Shown one piece after another: positions 8,094-16,634 of a stretch of DNA of 64,000 bases (position 1 is the first letter of the stretch; every line of letters starts with the position of its first letter). The stretch spans positions 62,001 through 126,000 of the forward strand of contig NZ_MDCB01000008.1 in assembly GCF_002939705.1 (NCBI RefSeq). Direction: 5' to 3'. This DNA comes from Xanthomonas albilineans. GTDB lineage: Bacteria; Pseudomonadota; Gammaproteobacteria; Xanthomonadales; Xanthomonadaceae. Under the pieces are notes generated by a model. That model ran no database searches and was not told where the DNA came from. It saw only the letters and a program-made list of their open reading frames with translations. A program made the translations under genes and the position numbers.

Positions 8094-9941
8094 TCACTCA
8101 TCGTAGGGACGGATGGAATCGGGTACGACCCGCGCGCCTTGCTGCTGCATCAGCGCTTGCACCGCCGGGTCGTTGAGGAACGCAGCCTCGGCCTCGTTCT
8201 GACGTTCGCCGCGTTGACGGTGCGAACGCTCGTGCAGGGTTTCGGTATCGACCGCGATGCCGCTTTCGATCACGATCTTCGACCGTTGGCCGAGTGCCTC
8301 GGCCAACGCCTCGGCCAGTTCGCCGAGCGAACGGTCCGACTGCAAATATTCGAAACCCGGCGACAACGACAGCCGCAGCACGCCCTCGGCATGGCTGACG
8401 AAGGCGGCATTGGCCGCGAGTTGCCGCGACGGACCAGTCAGGCCGCAGTCGGCGACCAGTGCCAGCCAGTCCTCGGTGCTATGCAGACCGCGTAGCCCGC
8501 CAACGGCAGCCGACGATGGCGCACGCGGCACCTCGGTCGGCGGCGGCACTGTATCGGCTTCGGCGGCTGACGCAAGCGGCGGGCGCGTGGTGGTCGACAT
8601 TGGCGCAGCGGGCGCGGCCGGACGTGCCGGCGACGGCGCGGGTGGATCCCACGGTGGATCCAGCGCAGTCGCGGACGCGTTGGAGGCATTGGTAGATGTC
8701 TGGACGACTGTCGGCGTCGGCGACATGATCGATGCGGAAGGAGTTACCGCCGCCACCGTCGACGGGGACGCGGCCGGCGCAGTGGAAGCGGCCGACATCG
8801 CGCCATGCTGCTCCTGCGCTGGCGCGCCCGCAACGGACGCCGCCGGCAATGCCGCAGCGTTCGCTGGGCGGAACGCCAGCATCCGCAACACCGCCATCTC
8901 GAACCCGGCGCGCGGACTCGGCGCCAGATACAGATCGCGGCGCCCATTCAATGCCATCTGGTACCACAGTTGCACGATTTCCGGACGCAGCCGCTCGGCC
9001 AGCGGCGCCAGATCCAAACCGTCCAGCGTATCCAACGCCGCACCCGGCACCAGTTGCCGTACCTGGATGCGATGCAGCGTCTCGGCCAGCGCCTCCAGCA
9101 CGCCGCCCCAATCCGGGGAGAACTCGGCCAAACCCGCGACGACCTGCAGCAATCGCGCCCCATCGGCATCGACCAGCGCATCGAGCATCGCACCGACCTG
9201 AGTGCGATCGACCGTCCCCAGCATCGTCCGCACCACCTCCTCGCGCAGCGCGCCGCCGGCGTAGGCGATAGCCTGATCGAGCAGCGACAGCCCATCGCGC
9301 AGACTGCCGTCGGCGGCCTTGGCCAACTGCACGATGGCCGAGGCATCCACCTCGATCTGCTCGGCCGCCAGAATCTTGGTCATCTGCCCCTGGATCTGCA
9401 TCTCGTCCAGGCGTTTGAGGTTGAACTGCAAGCAGCGCGACAGCACCGTCACCGGCAGCTTCTGCGGATCGGTGGTGGCGAGCAGAAACTTCACGTGCTC
9501 CGGCGGCTCTTCCAGCGTTTTCAGCAACGCGTTGAACGCCGCCTTCGACAGCATGTGCACTTCGTCGATCAGATAGACCTTGAATTTGCCGCGCGAAGGC
9601 ATGTACTGCGCGTTTTCGATCACCTCGCGCACATCGTCCACGCCTGTGTTGGACGCGGCGTCGATCTCCAGCAGGTCGATATAGCGGCCGGCATCGATGT
9701 CCAGGCAGGCTGCACACTTGCCGCACGGATCGGCACTGGTGCCCTGCTCGCAGTTCAGGGACTTGGCGAAGATGCGCGCGATGGTGGTCTTGCCGACGCC
9801 GCGCGTGCCGGTGAACAGAAAGGCATGGTGGACCCGCCCGCTGTCCAGGGCATTGGTGAGCGCACGGACCACATGCTCCTGCCCCACCAGTTCGGCAAAA
9901 CGCTTGGGGCGCCACTTGCGGGCGAGAACGAGATAGGACAT
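8094..9941 (-). CDS. dnaX: DNA polymerase III tau subunit
   Basis: 615 aa from the ATG at 9941 (MSYLVLARKWRP), the family start; an in-frame upstream extension to 10070 has no homology. Walker A is GTRGVGKT at residues 45-52, zinc ligands are C64, C73, C76 and C79, and Walker B is VYLIDEVHML. This clamp-loader ATPase dimerises the polymerase. Between the AAA+ lid/collar (to ~370) and the C-terminal domain is a ~115-residue Ala/Pro/Ser/Thr linker (~380-495). I saw no A-rich slippery heptamer like the E. coli gamma frameshift site. First gene of the dnaX-ybaB-recR operon. Confidence 0.95.
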   Translation of the reverse strand: MSYLVLARKWRPKRFAELVGQEHVVRALTNALDSGRVHHAFLFTGTRGVGKTTIARIFAKSLNCEQGTSADPCGKCAACLDIDAGRYIDLLEIDAASNTGVDDVREVIENAQYMPSRGKFKVYLIDEVHMLSKAAFNALLKTLEEPPEHVKFLLATTDPQKLPVTVLSRCLQFNLKRLDEMQIQGQMTKILAAEQIEVDASAIVQLAKAADGSLRDGLSLLDQAIAYAGGALREEVVRTMLGTVDRTQVGAMLDALVDADGARLLQVVAGLAEFSPDWGGVLEALAETLHRIQVRQLVPGAALDTLDGLDLAPLAERLRPEIVQLWYQMALNGRRDLYLAPSPRAGFEMAVLRMLAFRPANAAALPAASVAGAPAQEQHGAMSAASTAPAASPSTVAAVTPSASIMSPTPTVVQTSTNASNASATALDPPWDPPAPSPARPAAPAAPMSTTTRPPLASAAEADTVPPPTEVPRAPSSAAVGGLRGLHSTEDWLALVADCGLTGPSRQLAANAAFVSHAEGVLRLSLSPGFEYLQSDRSLGELAEALAEALGQRSKIVIESGIAVDTETLHERSHRQRGERQNEAEAAFLNDPAVQALMQQQGARVVPDSIRPYDE

Positions 9942-10111
9942 CAGGCGACCGTCTTCATCTGAACCGTCATTGTGCCATGTCGCGCCCGGGTCATCGCTCA
10001 GGCGCCAGCGCGGGCCCCACCCATCTCTCGCGGACTGGGAAAACGCGGGGTCCAGGCGCTGCGCGACCATGAACAGGCGGCGGCCAGCCTGAGCGCCGCC
10101 GTTCGCTCACC

Positions 10112-10140
10112 TTGTGAATGGAGGCCGCGGCGGCTAGAAT
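10112..10140 (+). promoter_or_regulatory. Sigma-70-type promoter of tRNA-Ser(GGA)
   Basis: A -35 box TTGTGA (10112-10117) and a -10 box TAGAAT (10135-10140) are separated by exactly 17 bp, and the tRNA begins 38 bp downstream. It lies in the gap after the divergent dnaX start. Confidence 0.7.
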
Positions 10141-10178
10141 TCCGCCCTTGCGCGGACCGCTGGCCCGCGCAAGAAACC

Positions 10179-10271
10179 GGAGAGGTGTCCGAGTGGTTGA
10201 AGGAGCACGCCTGGAAAGTGTGTAAGCGTCTAAACCGCGCTTCGGGGGTTCGAATCCCCCTCTCTCCGCCA
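10179..10271 (+). tRNA. tRNA-Ser(GGA)
   Basis: 93 nt with a long variable arm, as expected for class II serine tRNAs. The acceptor GGAGAGG pairs with the 3' strand before an encoded GCCA, the anticodon loop CTGGAAAG holds GGA, and the T arm contains GGTTCGAATCC. It reads UCC/UCU serine codons. Confidence 0.97.
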
Positions 10272-10337
10272 GTTTCCCTGCGCCGCCCCTGCGCAGAACT
10301 CCTTCGCCTCTCGCGCAGGAATTCCTAAACGGGCAAG

Positions 10338-10366
10338 AACCGCGCCGCTGGCGCGGTTTCGTCTCT
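10338..10366 (+). terminator. Rho-independent terminator after tRNA-Ser(GGA)
   Basis: Hairpin AACCGCGCC, loop GCT, GGCGCGGTT, followed by TCGTCTCT. It sits between the tRNA and the SRP RNA and suggests the two are separate transcripts, or that the hairpin is partly read through. Confidence 0.6.
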
Positions 10367-10368
10367 AT

Positions 10369-10480
10369 GGTGGCCCCGTCGGCCCCTCGCGACGCTAGAT
10401 CGAAAACCCCGCCAGGGCCGGAAGGCAGCAACGGTATCGATCGACGCGGGCGCCGAGGTTAGCCGGCGGGGTCGCCACCC
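10369..10480 (+). ncRNA. ffs: Signal recognition particle 4.5S RNA, small type
   Basis: The diagnostic domain IV sequence GGCCGGAAGGCAGCAACGG (GGAA tetraloop plus the asymmetric Ffh-binding loop) lies near 10416. The terminal arms GGTGGCCCCGTCGGC and GCCGGCGGGG-TCGCCACC pair to close a rod of about 112 nt. It binds Ffh to form the particle that targets inner-membrane proteins. Its ends are inferred from pairing and may be off by a few bases. Confidence 0.93.
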
Positions 10481-10584
10481 TACTACCCCTGTTCGCACTT
10501 TCGCATCGCTGATGCTTCTGGCTTGCTGCGCGCTCGCACCTCGTCGGGCAACTGCGGCGTGCGCGTTGCGCGATGCCACACGCG

Positions 10585-11010
10585 CTATTCCGGATGCAAC
10601 CAGCCCGCGTCGCCGTCGCGGTAGCGCTCGTGTTTCCAGATCGGCACGCGCGCCTTGACCTCGTCGATGACATAACGGCAGGCGCCGAAGGCGGCATCGC
10701 GATGCGCGGCGATCACGCCCACCCATACGGCCAAATCGCCGATCGCCAAGTCGCCGGTACGGTGGACGCAGCGCAGATCGAGAATGGCGAAACGGGCCAA
10801 TGCCTCGTCGGCGATGCGCTGGCCTTCGACCTCGGCCAGGGCGGCATAGGCCTCGTAGCGCAGGCCATCGACGGCGCGACCGTCGTTGTGATCGCGCACC
10901 CAGCCTTCGAAGCTGGCATAGGCACCGGCCTGTGCATGCGCCAGCGGCACGCGCAACGCGACAGGATCGAGTGCGTCGTCGGCAAGATGGAAACGCGACG
11001 CGGTGGACAT
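10585..11010 (-). CDS. moaE: Molybdopterin synthase catalytic subunit MoaE
   Basis: 141 aa. The conserved VHRTGDLAIGDLAVWVGV block and catalytic lysines K119 and K126 (DEVKARVPIWKHERY) are present. MoaE with MoaD-thiocarboxylate inserts the two sulfurs into cyclic pyranopterin monophosphate. It is the last gene of the kdkA-MBL-moaA-NTF2-moaC-moaD-moaE run, starting 3 bp after moaD. Downstream it converges on the SRP RNA gene. Confidence 0.96.
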   Translation of the reverse strand: MSTASRFHLADDALDPVALRVPLAHAQAGAYASFEGWVRDHNDGRAVDGLRYEAYAALAEVEGQRIADEALARFAILDLRCVHRTGDLAIGDLAVWVGVIAAHRDAAFGACRYVIDEVKARVPIWKHERYRDGDAGWLHPE

Positions 11011-11013
11011 CGC

Positions 11014-11259
11014 TCAGCCTCCCGACACCGGCGGAATGAACACCACTTCCGTGCCATCGCGCAATGCGTCGCCCCAATCGGCGAAGGCGCCATCCACCGC
11101 CACACGCAGGCGTTGCACAGGCCAGCGCAGGCCGTGCCGGGCGTCGAGTTCGGCGTACAACGCGCGCAGATCGGGCACGGCCGTTTGCACCTGTTCTCGG
11201 TCAATTCCCGCCGCCTCGCGCAGGCTGGCGAAATACAGCACGGTCACCGAGACGCTCAT
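11014..11259 (-). CDS. moaD: Molybdopterin synthase sulfur carrier subunit MoaD
   Basis: 81 aa from the ATG at 11259. A ubiquitin-like beta-grasp protein starting [18 protein letters not shown] and ending [10 protein letters not shown], with the C-terminal Gly-Gly that becomes thiocarboxylated. Its start overlaps the moaC stop by 4 bp and moaE follows after 3 bp, so MoaD and MoaE are made together. Confidence 0.95.
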   Translation of the reverse strand: MSVSVTVLYFASLREAAGIDREQVQTAVPDLRALYAELDARHGLRWPVQRLRVAVDGAFADWGDALRDGTEVVFIPPVSGG

Positions 11260-11774
11260 GCCACGCTCCCGACATCGCGCTTGCCGCCACGTTTGCCGAG
11301 CAATCGCACCGGACCGATGGTCATCGCATGGGTCAGCGCTTTGCACATGTCGTACACAGTTAACGCGGCGATGCTGGCGCCGGTCAAGGCTTCCATCTCC
11401 ACGCCGGTACGGTGCACGGTGCGCACGCGGCATTGGATACGCAACACCTGCGGCGACGCCCAGTCGATGGCGAAACGGCAGCCGTCGATCGGCAACGGAT
11501 GGCAGAACGGAATCAATTCGTGGGTGCGCTTGACCGCCAACGTGCCGGCGATCACTGCGGTGTCGACGATGCCGCCCTTGGCGCTGCGTAGCGCATCGGC
11601 GCGCAATTGCGCGGCCACCGCCGCAGGAAAGCGCACCCGCGCTTCGGCCACCGCCACGCGCGCGGTGGCGGGCTTGGCGGAAACGTCCACCATCGCAGGC
11701 AGTCCCTGCAGGTCCAGATGAGTCAGTGTCGGCGCCGATGCGCCTGCGGACTTGGCGGATCTTTTCTTGGTCAT
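11256..11774 (-). CDS. moaC: Cyclic pyranopterin monophosphate synthase MoaC
   Basis: 172 aa from the ATG at 11774 ([11 protein letters not shown]). It has the family signature [20 protein letters not shown] and the C-terminal [19 protein letters not shown] plus [12 protein letters not shown]. MoaC converts the MoaA product (3',8-cyclo-7,8-dihydro-GTP) into cPMP. The basic Ala/Ser/Lys N-terminal ~14 residues are longer than in E. coli MoaC. The open frame extends upstream into the NTF2-like gene, but no homology supports it. Confidence 0.96.
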   Translation of the reverse strand: MTKKRSAKSAGASAPTLTHLDLQGLPAMVDVSAKPATARVAVAEARVRFPAAVAAQLRADALRSAKGGIVDTAVIAGTLAVKRTHELIPFCHPLPIDGCRFAIDWASPQVLRIQCRVRTVHRTGVEMEALTGASIAALTVYDMCKALTHAMTIGPVRLLGKRGGKRDVGSVA

Positions 11775-11805
11775 GGATGGCGCTGCCGCTCCCACGGCGC
11801 GATGC

Positions 11806-12180
11806 TCAGACAACACCGGGAATCGGCATACCTTGATGGAACAGCATGCGCCATTGGCCGTCCCGGCGCTGCCACAGCGAACTGCGCAGCGTCTGACGCG
11901 GTGGTTCGTCGCGACCGCTACGCTCGCTGCGGTCGCGCAATTGCGTAAGATCCGGCGCCAACAGCTGCGCGTCCATATCGAAAACACGATCAGCGAACCC
12001 GCTCACCTCGACAGATAGCGCATGCAACACGGCATGCTTGTCGAAGCGGCGACCGGATGTTCCAATCTCCAGGAAAGCGTCGTCGAGCAGTTCGGCGACG
12101 CGCTCGGACGAAGTGCGCAGCACCGGCTCCAGCAATGCCAGTTCCAACCCGACCAATTCGCGTGGCAGTGCGGCGTCCAT
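11806..12180 (-). CDS. NTF2/SnoaL-like (DUF4440-type) small protein
   Basis: 124 aa. The pattern [20 protein letters not shown], then [18 protein letters not shown], and the closing [19 protein letters not shown] are typical of DUF4440 cone-shaped NTF2-fold proteins. No catalytic set is obvious. It sits between moaA (3 bp upstream) and moaC (31 bp downstream) in the molybdopterin operon. A role in cofactor synthesis is possible only by association; such genes are often found alone elsewhere. Confidence 0.8.
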   Translation of the reverse strand: MDAALPRELVGLELALLEPVLRTSSERVAELLDDAFLEIGTSGRRFDKHAVLHALSVEVSGFADRVFDMDAQLLAPDLTQLRDRSERSGRDEPPRQTLRSSLWQRRDGQWRMLFHQGMPIPGVV

Positions 12181-12183
12181 CGC

Positions 12184-13218
12184 TCAACCACCGATCAGAA
12201 ACATTTCGACATGCTTGCCGCGCGTCGCCGGCGCGTCGCCGCGCAGTTCGCTGTAACGGTCGTTGCGCTGCTCCCATAAGACGCGCACGCGTTCGGTCAG
12301 CGCCTCCTCGCCATCGGCCAGCGCCGGCATGAGATCGGCCCCTTCGGCAGCGAACAAGCACGTATAAAGACGACCATCGGCCGAAACCCGTGCACGATGG
12401 CAGTCGCCGCAAAACGGCGCGCTGACCGAGGTGACGAAACCGACCTCGCCCCCACCATCGGCGAAGGCGTAGCGCGCGGCCACTTCGCCGGGATAATGCG
12501 GCTCCAGCGCATGCAGCGGCCAGCGCGCGGCGATGCGCTCGCGCAATCGGGCAGCGGGCACCACCCTGTCACGACGCCAGGCGTTGCATGTGCCGACGTC
12601 CATGTATTCGATGAAACGCACCACATGGCCGCTGCCGCGAAAATGCGCCAACAACGGCAATACCTGGTCATCGTTGACCCCACGCTGGACCACGCAATTA
12701 AGTTTGACCGGCCCCAGCCCGGCCGCGACCGCGGCGTCGATGCCAGCCAACACCTGCGCGATCTCGCCACGGCCGCCGGACAACTGCCGGAACAGCAACG
12801 GATCGATCGCATCCAGGCTGACGGTGACGCGCTGCAAGCCGGCGTCGCGCAAGGCCTGCGCATGCGTTGCCAACAACACGCCGTTGGTGGTCATCGCCAG
12901 ATCCTCCACGCCAGCAATGCGCGCGAGCCGTCGCACCAATTCAGGCAATTCGCGGCGCAGCAAGGGCTCGCCGCCGGTCAGGCGCAGCTTGCGCACGCCG
13001 TTGCGCACGAAGGCGCGCGCCAGGGTTTCGATCTGCGCGAACGATAGCCGCGCGGCCGCATCGAACCCGTAATCGTCGGGGACTTTATCGGCCGGCATGC
13101 AGTAGCCGCAGCGGAAGTTGCACGCCTCGATCACCGACAGGCGTAGATCGTGCAACGCTCGCCCGCGCCGGTCCGCTGGCGTCGCGGACGCAAGCGGCGG
13201 GCGCAGGGCGGCACTCAT
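12184..13218 (-). CDS. moaA: GTP 3',8-cyclase MoaA (radical SAM)
   Basis: 344 aa from the ATG at 13218 (MSAALRPPLASATPADRRG). The radical-SAM cluster motif is C33, C37, C40 (EACNFRCGYC), and the second 4Fe-4S site is FCGDCHRARVSADGRLYTC. The C-terminus ends in Gly-Gly, needed for activity in this family. MoaA begins molybdopterin synthesis from GTP. Its start overlaps the stop of the MBL-fold gene by 4 bp. Length is normal. Confidence 0.96.
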   Translation of the reverse strand: MSAALRPPLASATPADRRGRALHDLRLSVIEACNFRCGYCMPADKVPDDYGFDAAARLSFAQIETLARAFVRNGVRKLRLTGGEPLLRRELPELVRRLARIAGVEDLAMTTNGVLLATHAQALRDAGLQRVTVSLDAIDPLLFRQLSGGRGEIAQVLAGIDAAVAAGLGPVKLNCVVQRGVNDDQVLPLLAHFRGSGHVVRFIEYMDVGTCNAWRRDRVVPAARLRERIAARWPLHALEPHYPGEVAARYAFADGGGEVGFVTSVSAPFCGDCHRARVSADGRLYTCLFAAEGADLMPALADGEEALTERVRVLWEQRNDRYSELRGDAPATRGKHVEMFLIGG

Positions 13219-13973
13219 CCGGCTGGCACCTGCGACAAGCGCGGCGCGGGCAGCGCCACGCATTCGCCCGGCCATGCCACACGGTGACCACGCGTGCGCA
13301 AGACCTCGGCATCTTCGGTGCTGGCGTAGTGGTAGAGCATCGTCCTTCGCAGCAATTCGGCGGGATATTCCCGCTCCAGATCGTCTACGCCAGTATGCGA
13401 CGGGTTGCCGTGAAGACCGCAGTCGTGGGCGATCAGTTCGCCATCGCCGGCATAACGGTTGAGCATTTCCGGAATCGGCCTGGTATCCCCGCTCCACACC
13501 AACGCGCCCGGCAGGCGCACGCCATAAGCCGTCTCCGGCCAGTGGTGGCGCACCGGGAACACCTCCAGACGTACGCCGTCGTGCCAGAACGCGTCGCCGA
13601 CCGCGATCAACTGAAACGCGTCCCAGAAGTTGGCGCCGCCCTCGGCCAACACGTTCGGGTAGTCGGCCACTCGGCGGTGCAGCAGCGGCAGCACCGTCGC
13701 CGGCACGTACAGGCGCACTTTACCGCGCCGTTCGGAGAAATAGCTTTCCACGAACAGGCGCTCGAACCCGGCCACGTGATCCAGATGCACATGGGTGACG
13801 AACAACGCCTGCGGCATGGCGCCGTAGTGCGCTTGATAGGCGCTCAGGCCCTCGCCACCACAGTCGATACTCAGCCACGGCCGACCATCACGCTCGATCG
13901 TGGCCATCGGCGACCCCAGCTGCACCGCCGAGGCGTTGCCCACGCCCTGGAAACGCAGCGCCCAGGCGCTCAT
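13215..13973 (-). CDS. MBL-fold metallo-hydrolase
   Basis: 252 aa from the ATG at 13973. The zinc motif FVTHVHLDHVAGFERL (HxHxDH) is near residue 60, later ligands appear in PVRHHWPETAYG, WSGDTRPIPEML and AHDCGL, and a His near the end is in MLYHYAST. The layout (GDTRP, HDC) resembles tRNase Z-like and PhnP-like phosphodiesterases rather than glyoxalases. It overlaps kdkA by 1 bp (TGATG) and moaA by 4 bp, so all three are coupled. Substrate unknown. Confidence 0.85.
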   Translation of the reverse strand: MSAWALRFQGVGNASAVQLGSPMATIERDGRPWLSIDCGGEGLSAYQAHYGAMPQALFVTHVHLDHVAGFERLFVESYFSERRGKVRLYVPATVLPLLHRRVADYPNVLAEGGANFWDAFQLIAVGDAFWHDGVRLEVFPVRHHWPETAYGVRLPGALVWSGDTRPIPEMLNRYAGDGELIAHDCGLHGNPSHTGVDDLEREYPAELLRRTMLYHYASTEDAEVLRTRGHRVAWPGECVALPAPRLSQVPAG

Positions 13974-14722
13974 CAGCAACCGCGCTCCCAGGCCAGGTCG
14001 TAAGCGCGACGCAGGCGTGCGTAGTCCTTTTCGACCGCATCGATGCCACGCTCGCCGCGCAGCTTCAACAATGAGCGATGCAGGCGCTTGAGGTTGCGCT
14101 CGCGCCAGCCGGTGGCGGGAATGCGCAGCACACTGCGGTCGAAGTCGATCAACCAACCGCGACCATTGCCGTCGAACAGGATGTTGTGCGCGTTGAGATC
14201 GGCATGATCCAGGCCAGCGCGATGAAAGCGCGCAAGCAGCCGCCCGGTCTCCTCCCAGGGGGCGCCGTGGCCGGCAATCGATGCGCGATCGGCCAGGGAA
14301 CGCACATCCTCCAGCCGCTCCATCAAGAGCGCGGCACGATAGCGCAGCCCCTGGCGCAGATAGCAAGCGGCCAAGGGCTTGGGCACCGGCAACTTGCGCG
14401 CGATCAACGCGCGCATCAGGCGGAACTCGGCGAAGCTGCGGGTGCGGTGAGCACCGCACCACAGGTAGCGATCGCGACTGAGTTTGGCAACCAGGCCACC
14501 ACGACGGTACTGGCGCAGGACGCAGGCGCCGAACGGCGCATCGACGAACCACGCGCCACCGCGGCCGCCAGCGTCCACAGGACGCGCACGCTCGGCCCAA
14601 GACGTCGCCGAAAACAGCGCCGGCTCGGGTTGCCGCAGTCGTTCGCGGTCGAACAGAATGGCACCATCGCCGCGGCCCTCGCGGTATGGCGTCAGTGCTT
14701 CGGTAGCGTCGAATGCAACCAT
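13973..14722 (-). CDS. kdkA: 3-deoxy-D-manno-octulosonic acid (Kdo) kinase KdkA
   Basis: 249 aa. A small kinase fold with the catalytic loop [16 protein letters not shown] and metal motif WLIDFDRS; the N-terminal half has [21 protein letters not shown]. KdkA phosphorylates Kdo of the lipid A inner core on the cytoplasmic side, adding the negative charge used by organisms that do not phosphorylate heptose. It starts 20 bp from the divergent GT9 gene, also a likely core-assembly enzyme, and heads the operon that continues into molybdopterin genes. Confidence 0.9.
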   Translation of the reverse strand: MVAFDATEALTPYREGRGDGAILFDRERLRQPEPALFSATSWAERARPVDAGGRGGAWFVDAPFGACVLRQYRRGGLVAKLSRDRYLWCGAHRTRSFAEFRLMRALIARKLPVPKPLAACYLRQGLRYRAALLMERLEDVRSLADRASIAGHGAPWEETGRLLARFHRAGLDHADLNAHNILFDGNGRGWLIDFDRSVLRIPATGWRERNLKRLHRSLLKLRGERGIDAVEKDYARLRRAYDLAWERGC

Positions 14723-14742
14723 CCTACGAGTCTAACAACACC

Positions 14743-15792
14743 ATGCCGGCAATGCTCCCCTCGCTGTGTCTGTTGCGACTGTCTGCGCTGGGAGACGTGA
14801 CTCACGTCGTGCCACTGGTGCGCACGCTGCAGCATTCCTGGCCACAGGCACCGCCATTGCACTGGATCATCGACAGTGCCGGACTCAAACTGCTGGACGG
14901 CCTGCCCGGGGTGACCTTCCATCGCTACGACAAACGCAGCGGCCTGGCCGGCATGCGCGCACTGCGCCGCGAGCTACCGAGACAGGGTTTCGATGCGTTG
15001 TTACAGATGCAGGTGGCGCTGCGCGCCAATGTGCTATCGGCCTGCGTGCGTGCGCGTCGCCGCATTGGCTACGACCGTAGCCGTTCGAAGGACCTGCATG
15101 GCATGTTCATCAACGAGCGCATCCCCGACCGCCCCGGCATCCATGTGCTCGATGCGATCGGCAGCTTCTGCGAGCCGCTGGGGCTACGTCAGACCGAGGT
15201 GCGCTGGGATCTGCCGGTCCCCGATGCGGCGCATGCCTGGGCGCGTGCGCAATGGCCCGACGACGGCCGCCCGGCGTTGCTGATTTCGCCATGCTCCAGC
15301 CACGAACGCCGCAACTGGTATGCCGAACGTTACGCCGCGGTCGCCGACCACGCCGTCGCGCAAGGTTGGCGGGTGGTGTTATGCGGCGGGCGCAGTGCGT
15401 TGGAACGCAGCACTGCCGACGCCATCGTTGCCGCAGCGCGCGCACCGCTGCTGGATCTGGTCGGTCGCGACACGCTCAAGCAACTACCGGCCCTGCTGCA
15501 GCGCGCGGCGCTGGTGATGACCCCCGACTCCGGCCCCATGCACATCGCCAACGCCATGGGCGTCAAGGTGCTGGGCCTACATGCGGCGAGCAACCCGCGC
15601 CGCAGCGGCCCGTACTCGGATATCCGCTACTGCGTGGACAAATACGACGCGGCCGCGCGCAAGTACCTGGGCAAGCCGGCCGAAGCGCTCAAATGGGGCA
15701 GCAAGATCGAACACGATGGCGCCATGGCGCTGATCGAGGTGGATGCGGCGATCGCCGCGTTCGAGCGCTACCGTGCCGATCACGGCACCTGA
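14743..15792 (+). CDS. GT9-family (ADP-heptose:LPS heptosyltransferase-like) glycosyltransferase
   Basis: 349 aa from the ATG at 14743; 14713 and 14752 are alternatives. The N-terminus LCLLRLSALGDVTHVVPLVR and the C-terminal donor-site motif MTPDSGPMHIANAMGVK are standard for GT9 enzymes such as WaaC/WaaF. They extend the LPS inner core in the cytoplasm. It is divergent from kdkA, supporting a core role, and DUF6165 lies convergent downstream. The donor may not be heptose: xanthomonad cores are often described as heptose-poor, so the family name should not be over-read. Confidence 0.85.
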   Translation: MPAMLPSLCLLRLSALGDVTHVVPLVRTLQHSWPQAPPLHWIIDSAGLKLLDGLPGVTFHRYDKRSGLAGMRALRRELPRQGFDALLQMQVALRANVLSACVRARRRIGYDRSRSKDLHGMFINERIPDRPGIHVLDAIGSFCEPLGLRQTEVRWDLPVPDAAHAWARAQWPDDGRPALLISPCSSHERRNWYAERYAAVADHAVAQGWRVVLCGGRSALERSTADAIVAAARAPLLDLVGRDTLKQLPALLQRAALVMTPDSGPMHIANAMGVKVLGLHAASNPRRSGPYSDIRYCVDKYDAAARKYLGKPAEALKWGSKIEHDGAMALIEVDAAIAAFERYRADHGT

Positions 15793-15809
15793 CCTGCATG
15801 ACGCAGCAC

Positions 15810-16214
15810 TCAAGCGGACGTGTTGCGGTAGTCCTGATAGGACTTTTCTTCTATGTAGCTGGAACCCAGCGCCAGGTTGATTTCTTTCTTGATCCGCGCG
15901 CGTTCGTCGTTTTCGTAATACACGCTGCGCGCCAGCTTGATGAACTCCTCATCGAAAGCCTGGGCTTTCTCCTTGATCCGGATCTCGTCCTCGATCACCC
16001 ACAACCGTGCGTTGACCGCCTTCAATTCCGCGCGTAGGCGCGCCACATCGCCGCCGGCAGCCGGATGCGCCATCCAGGTCTTCTCCAACGCCGACAACTC
16101 CGCGCGCACATTGACCAGTTTGTCCGGGTCGGCGATACGCTCGGACTTGATCTGCAAAATGGCAATCTTGTCGAGCAATTCGCCGAAGGACACGGGAACC
16201 AGAATTTCGGACAT
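15810..16214 (-). CDS. DUF6165 family protein
   Basis: 134 aa from the ATG at 16214 (MSEILVPVSFGELLDKIAIL). Mostly charged helices with heptad character (residues ~35-90), no signal peptide. The family has no assigned function. It ends 17 bp from the convergent GT9 gene, which makes a link to LPS core assembly worth considering. The frame runs upstream to 16283 but the conserved region starts at MSEILVP. Confidence 0.82.
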   Translation of the reverse strand: MSEILVPVSFGELLDKIAILQIKSERIADPDKLVNVRAELSALEKTWMAHPAAGGDVARLRAELKAVNARLWVIEDEIRIKEKAQAFDEEFIKLARSVYYENDERARIKKEINLALGSSYIEEKSYQDYRNTSA

Positions 16215-16301
16215 GACAGACACCCAGAGGACAGTGGATGAAGAGTGTAGAGGGTGAGCTTCAACGCCAAGTCTGCGCAGCATCGCAAGCGCTCAACAAC
16301 A

Positions 16302-16322
16302 TAAAGGCCCCTGACGGGGCCC
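16302..16322 (-). terminator. Terminator after tRNA-Ser(CGA)
   Basis: On the minus strand the hairpin GGCCCC, loop GTCA, GGGGCC is followed by TTTATGTTGTT. It lies 10 bp after the 3' end of the tRNA. Confidence 0.7.
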
Positions 16323-16332
16323 AATGCACAAC

Positions 16333-16423
16333 TGGCGGGAAGGGGGGGATTCGAACCCCCGAGGCGCTATAAACGCCTGCCTGATTTCGAGTCAGGTACA
16401 TTCAACCACTCTGCCACCTTCCC
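16333..16423 (-). tRNA. tRNA-Ser(CGA)
   Basis: 91 nt. The acceptor GGGAAGG pairs with CCTTCCC before GCCA, the anticodon stem-loop CCTGACTCGAAATCAGG carries CGA, and a long variable arm follows. It reads the UCG serine codon. A terminator hairpin follows. Confidence 0.96.
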
Positions 16424-16634
16424 GTGCCGTCCCCGGCAGGCCGGGGGCAAGCATCATACGGTTCCCACCGCGTGCGAACAAGCAGCGCGCCGCCCGCGCT
16501 TGCATGCAACCGGTTCGGGCGACGCCCATGAACCCCACCTGCCCTGCACCGCCGCAGGCGATTGCCGGATCTGCGCGCGACCGCGATGATGCGTGCTGAA
16601 CGACACAGGAAGCCCGGCCAGCCACAGGCGCGCA

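Noticed and set aside
8700-8950. Programmed frameshift site making the gamma form of DnaX
   Set aside because: No A-AAA-AAG-type heptamer with a following stem was seen near the end of the AAA+ region; the linker is simply Ala/Pro/Ser/Thr rich.
13215-14600. A longer MBL or moaA protein extending through kdkA
   Set aside because: The upstream frame reads through kdkA codons without homology; the conserved starts at 13973 and 13218 fit the overlaps.
16314-16599. Small plus-strand gene over tRNA-Ser(CGA)
   Set aside because: The frame is simply the complement of a perfect tRNA gene.
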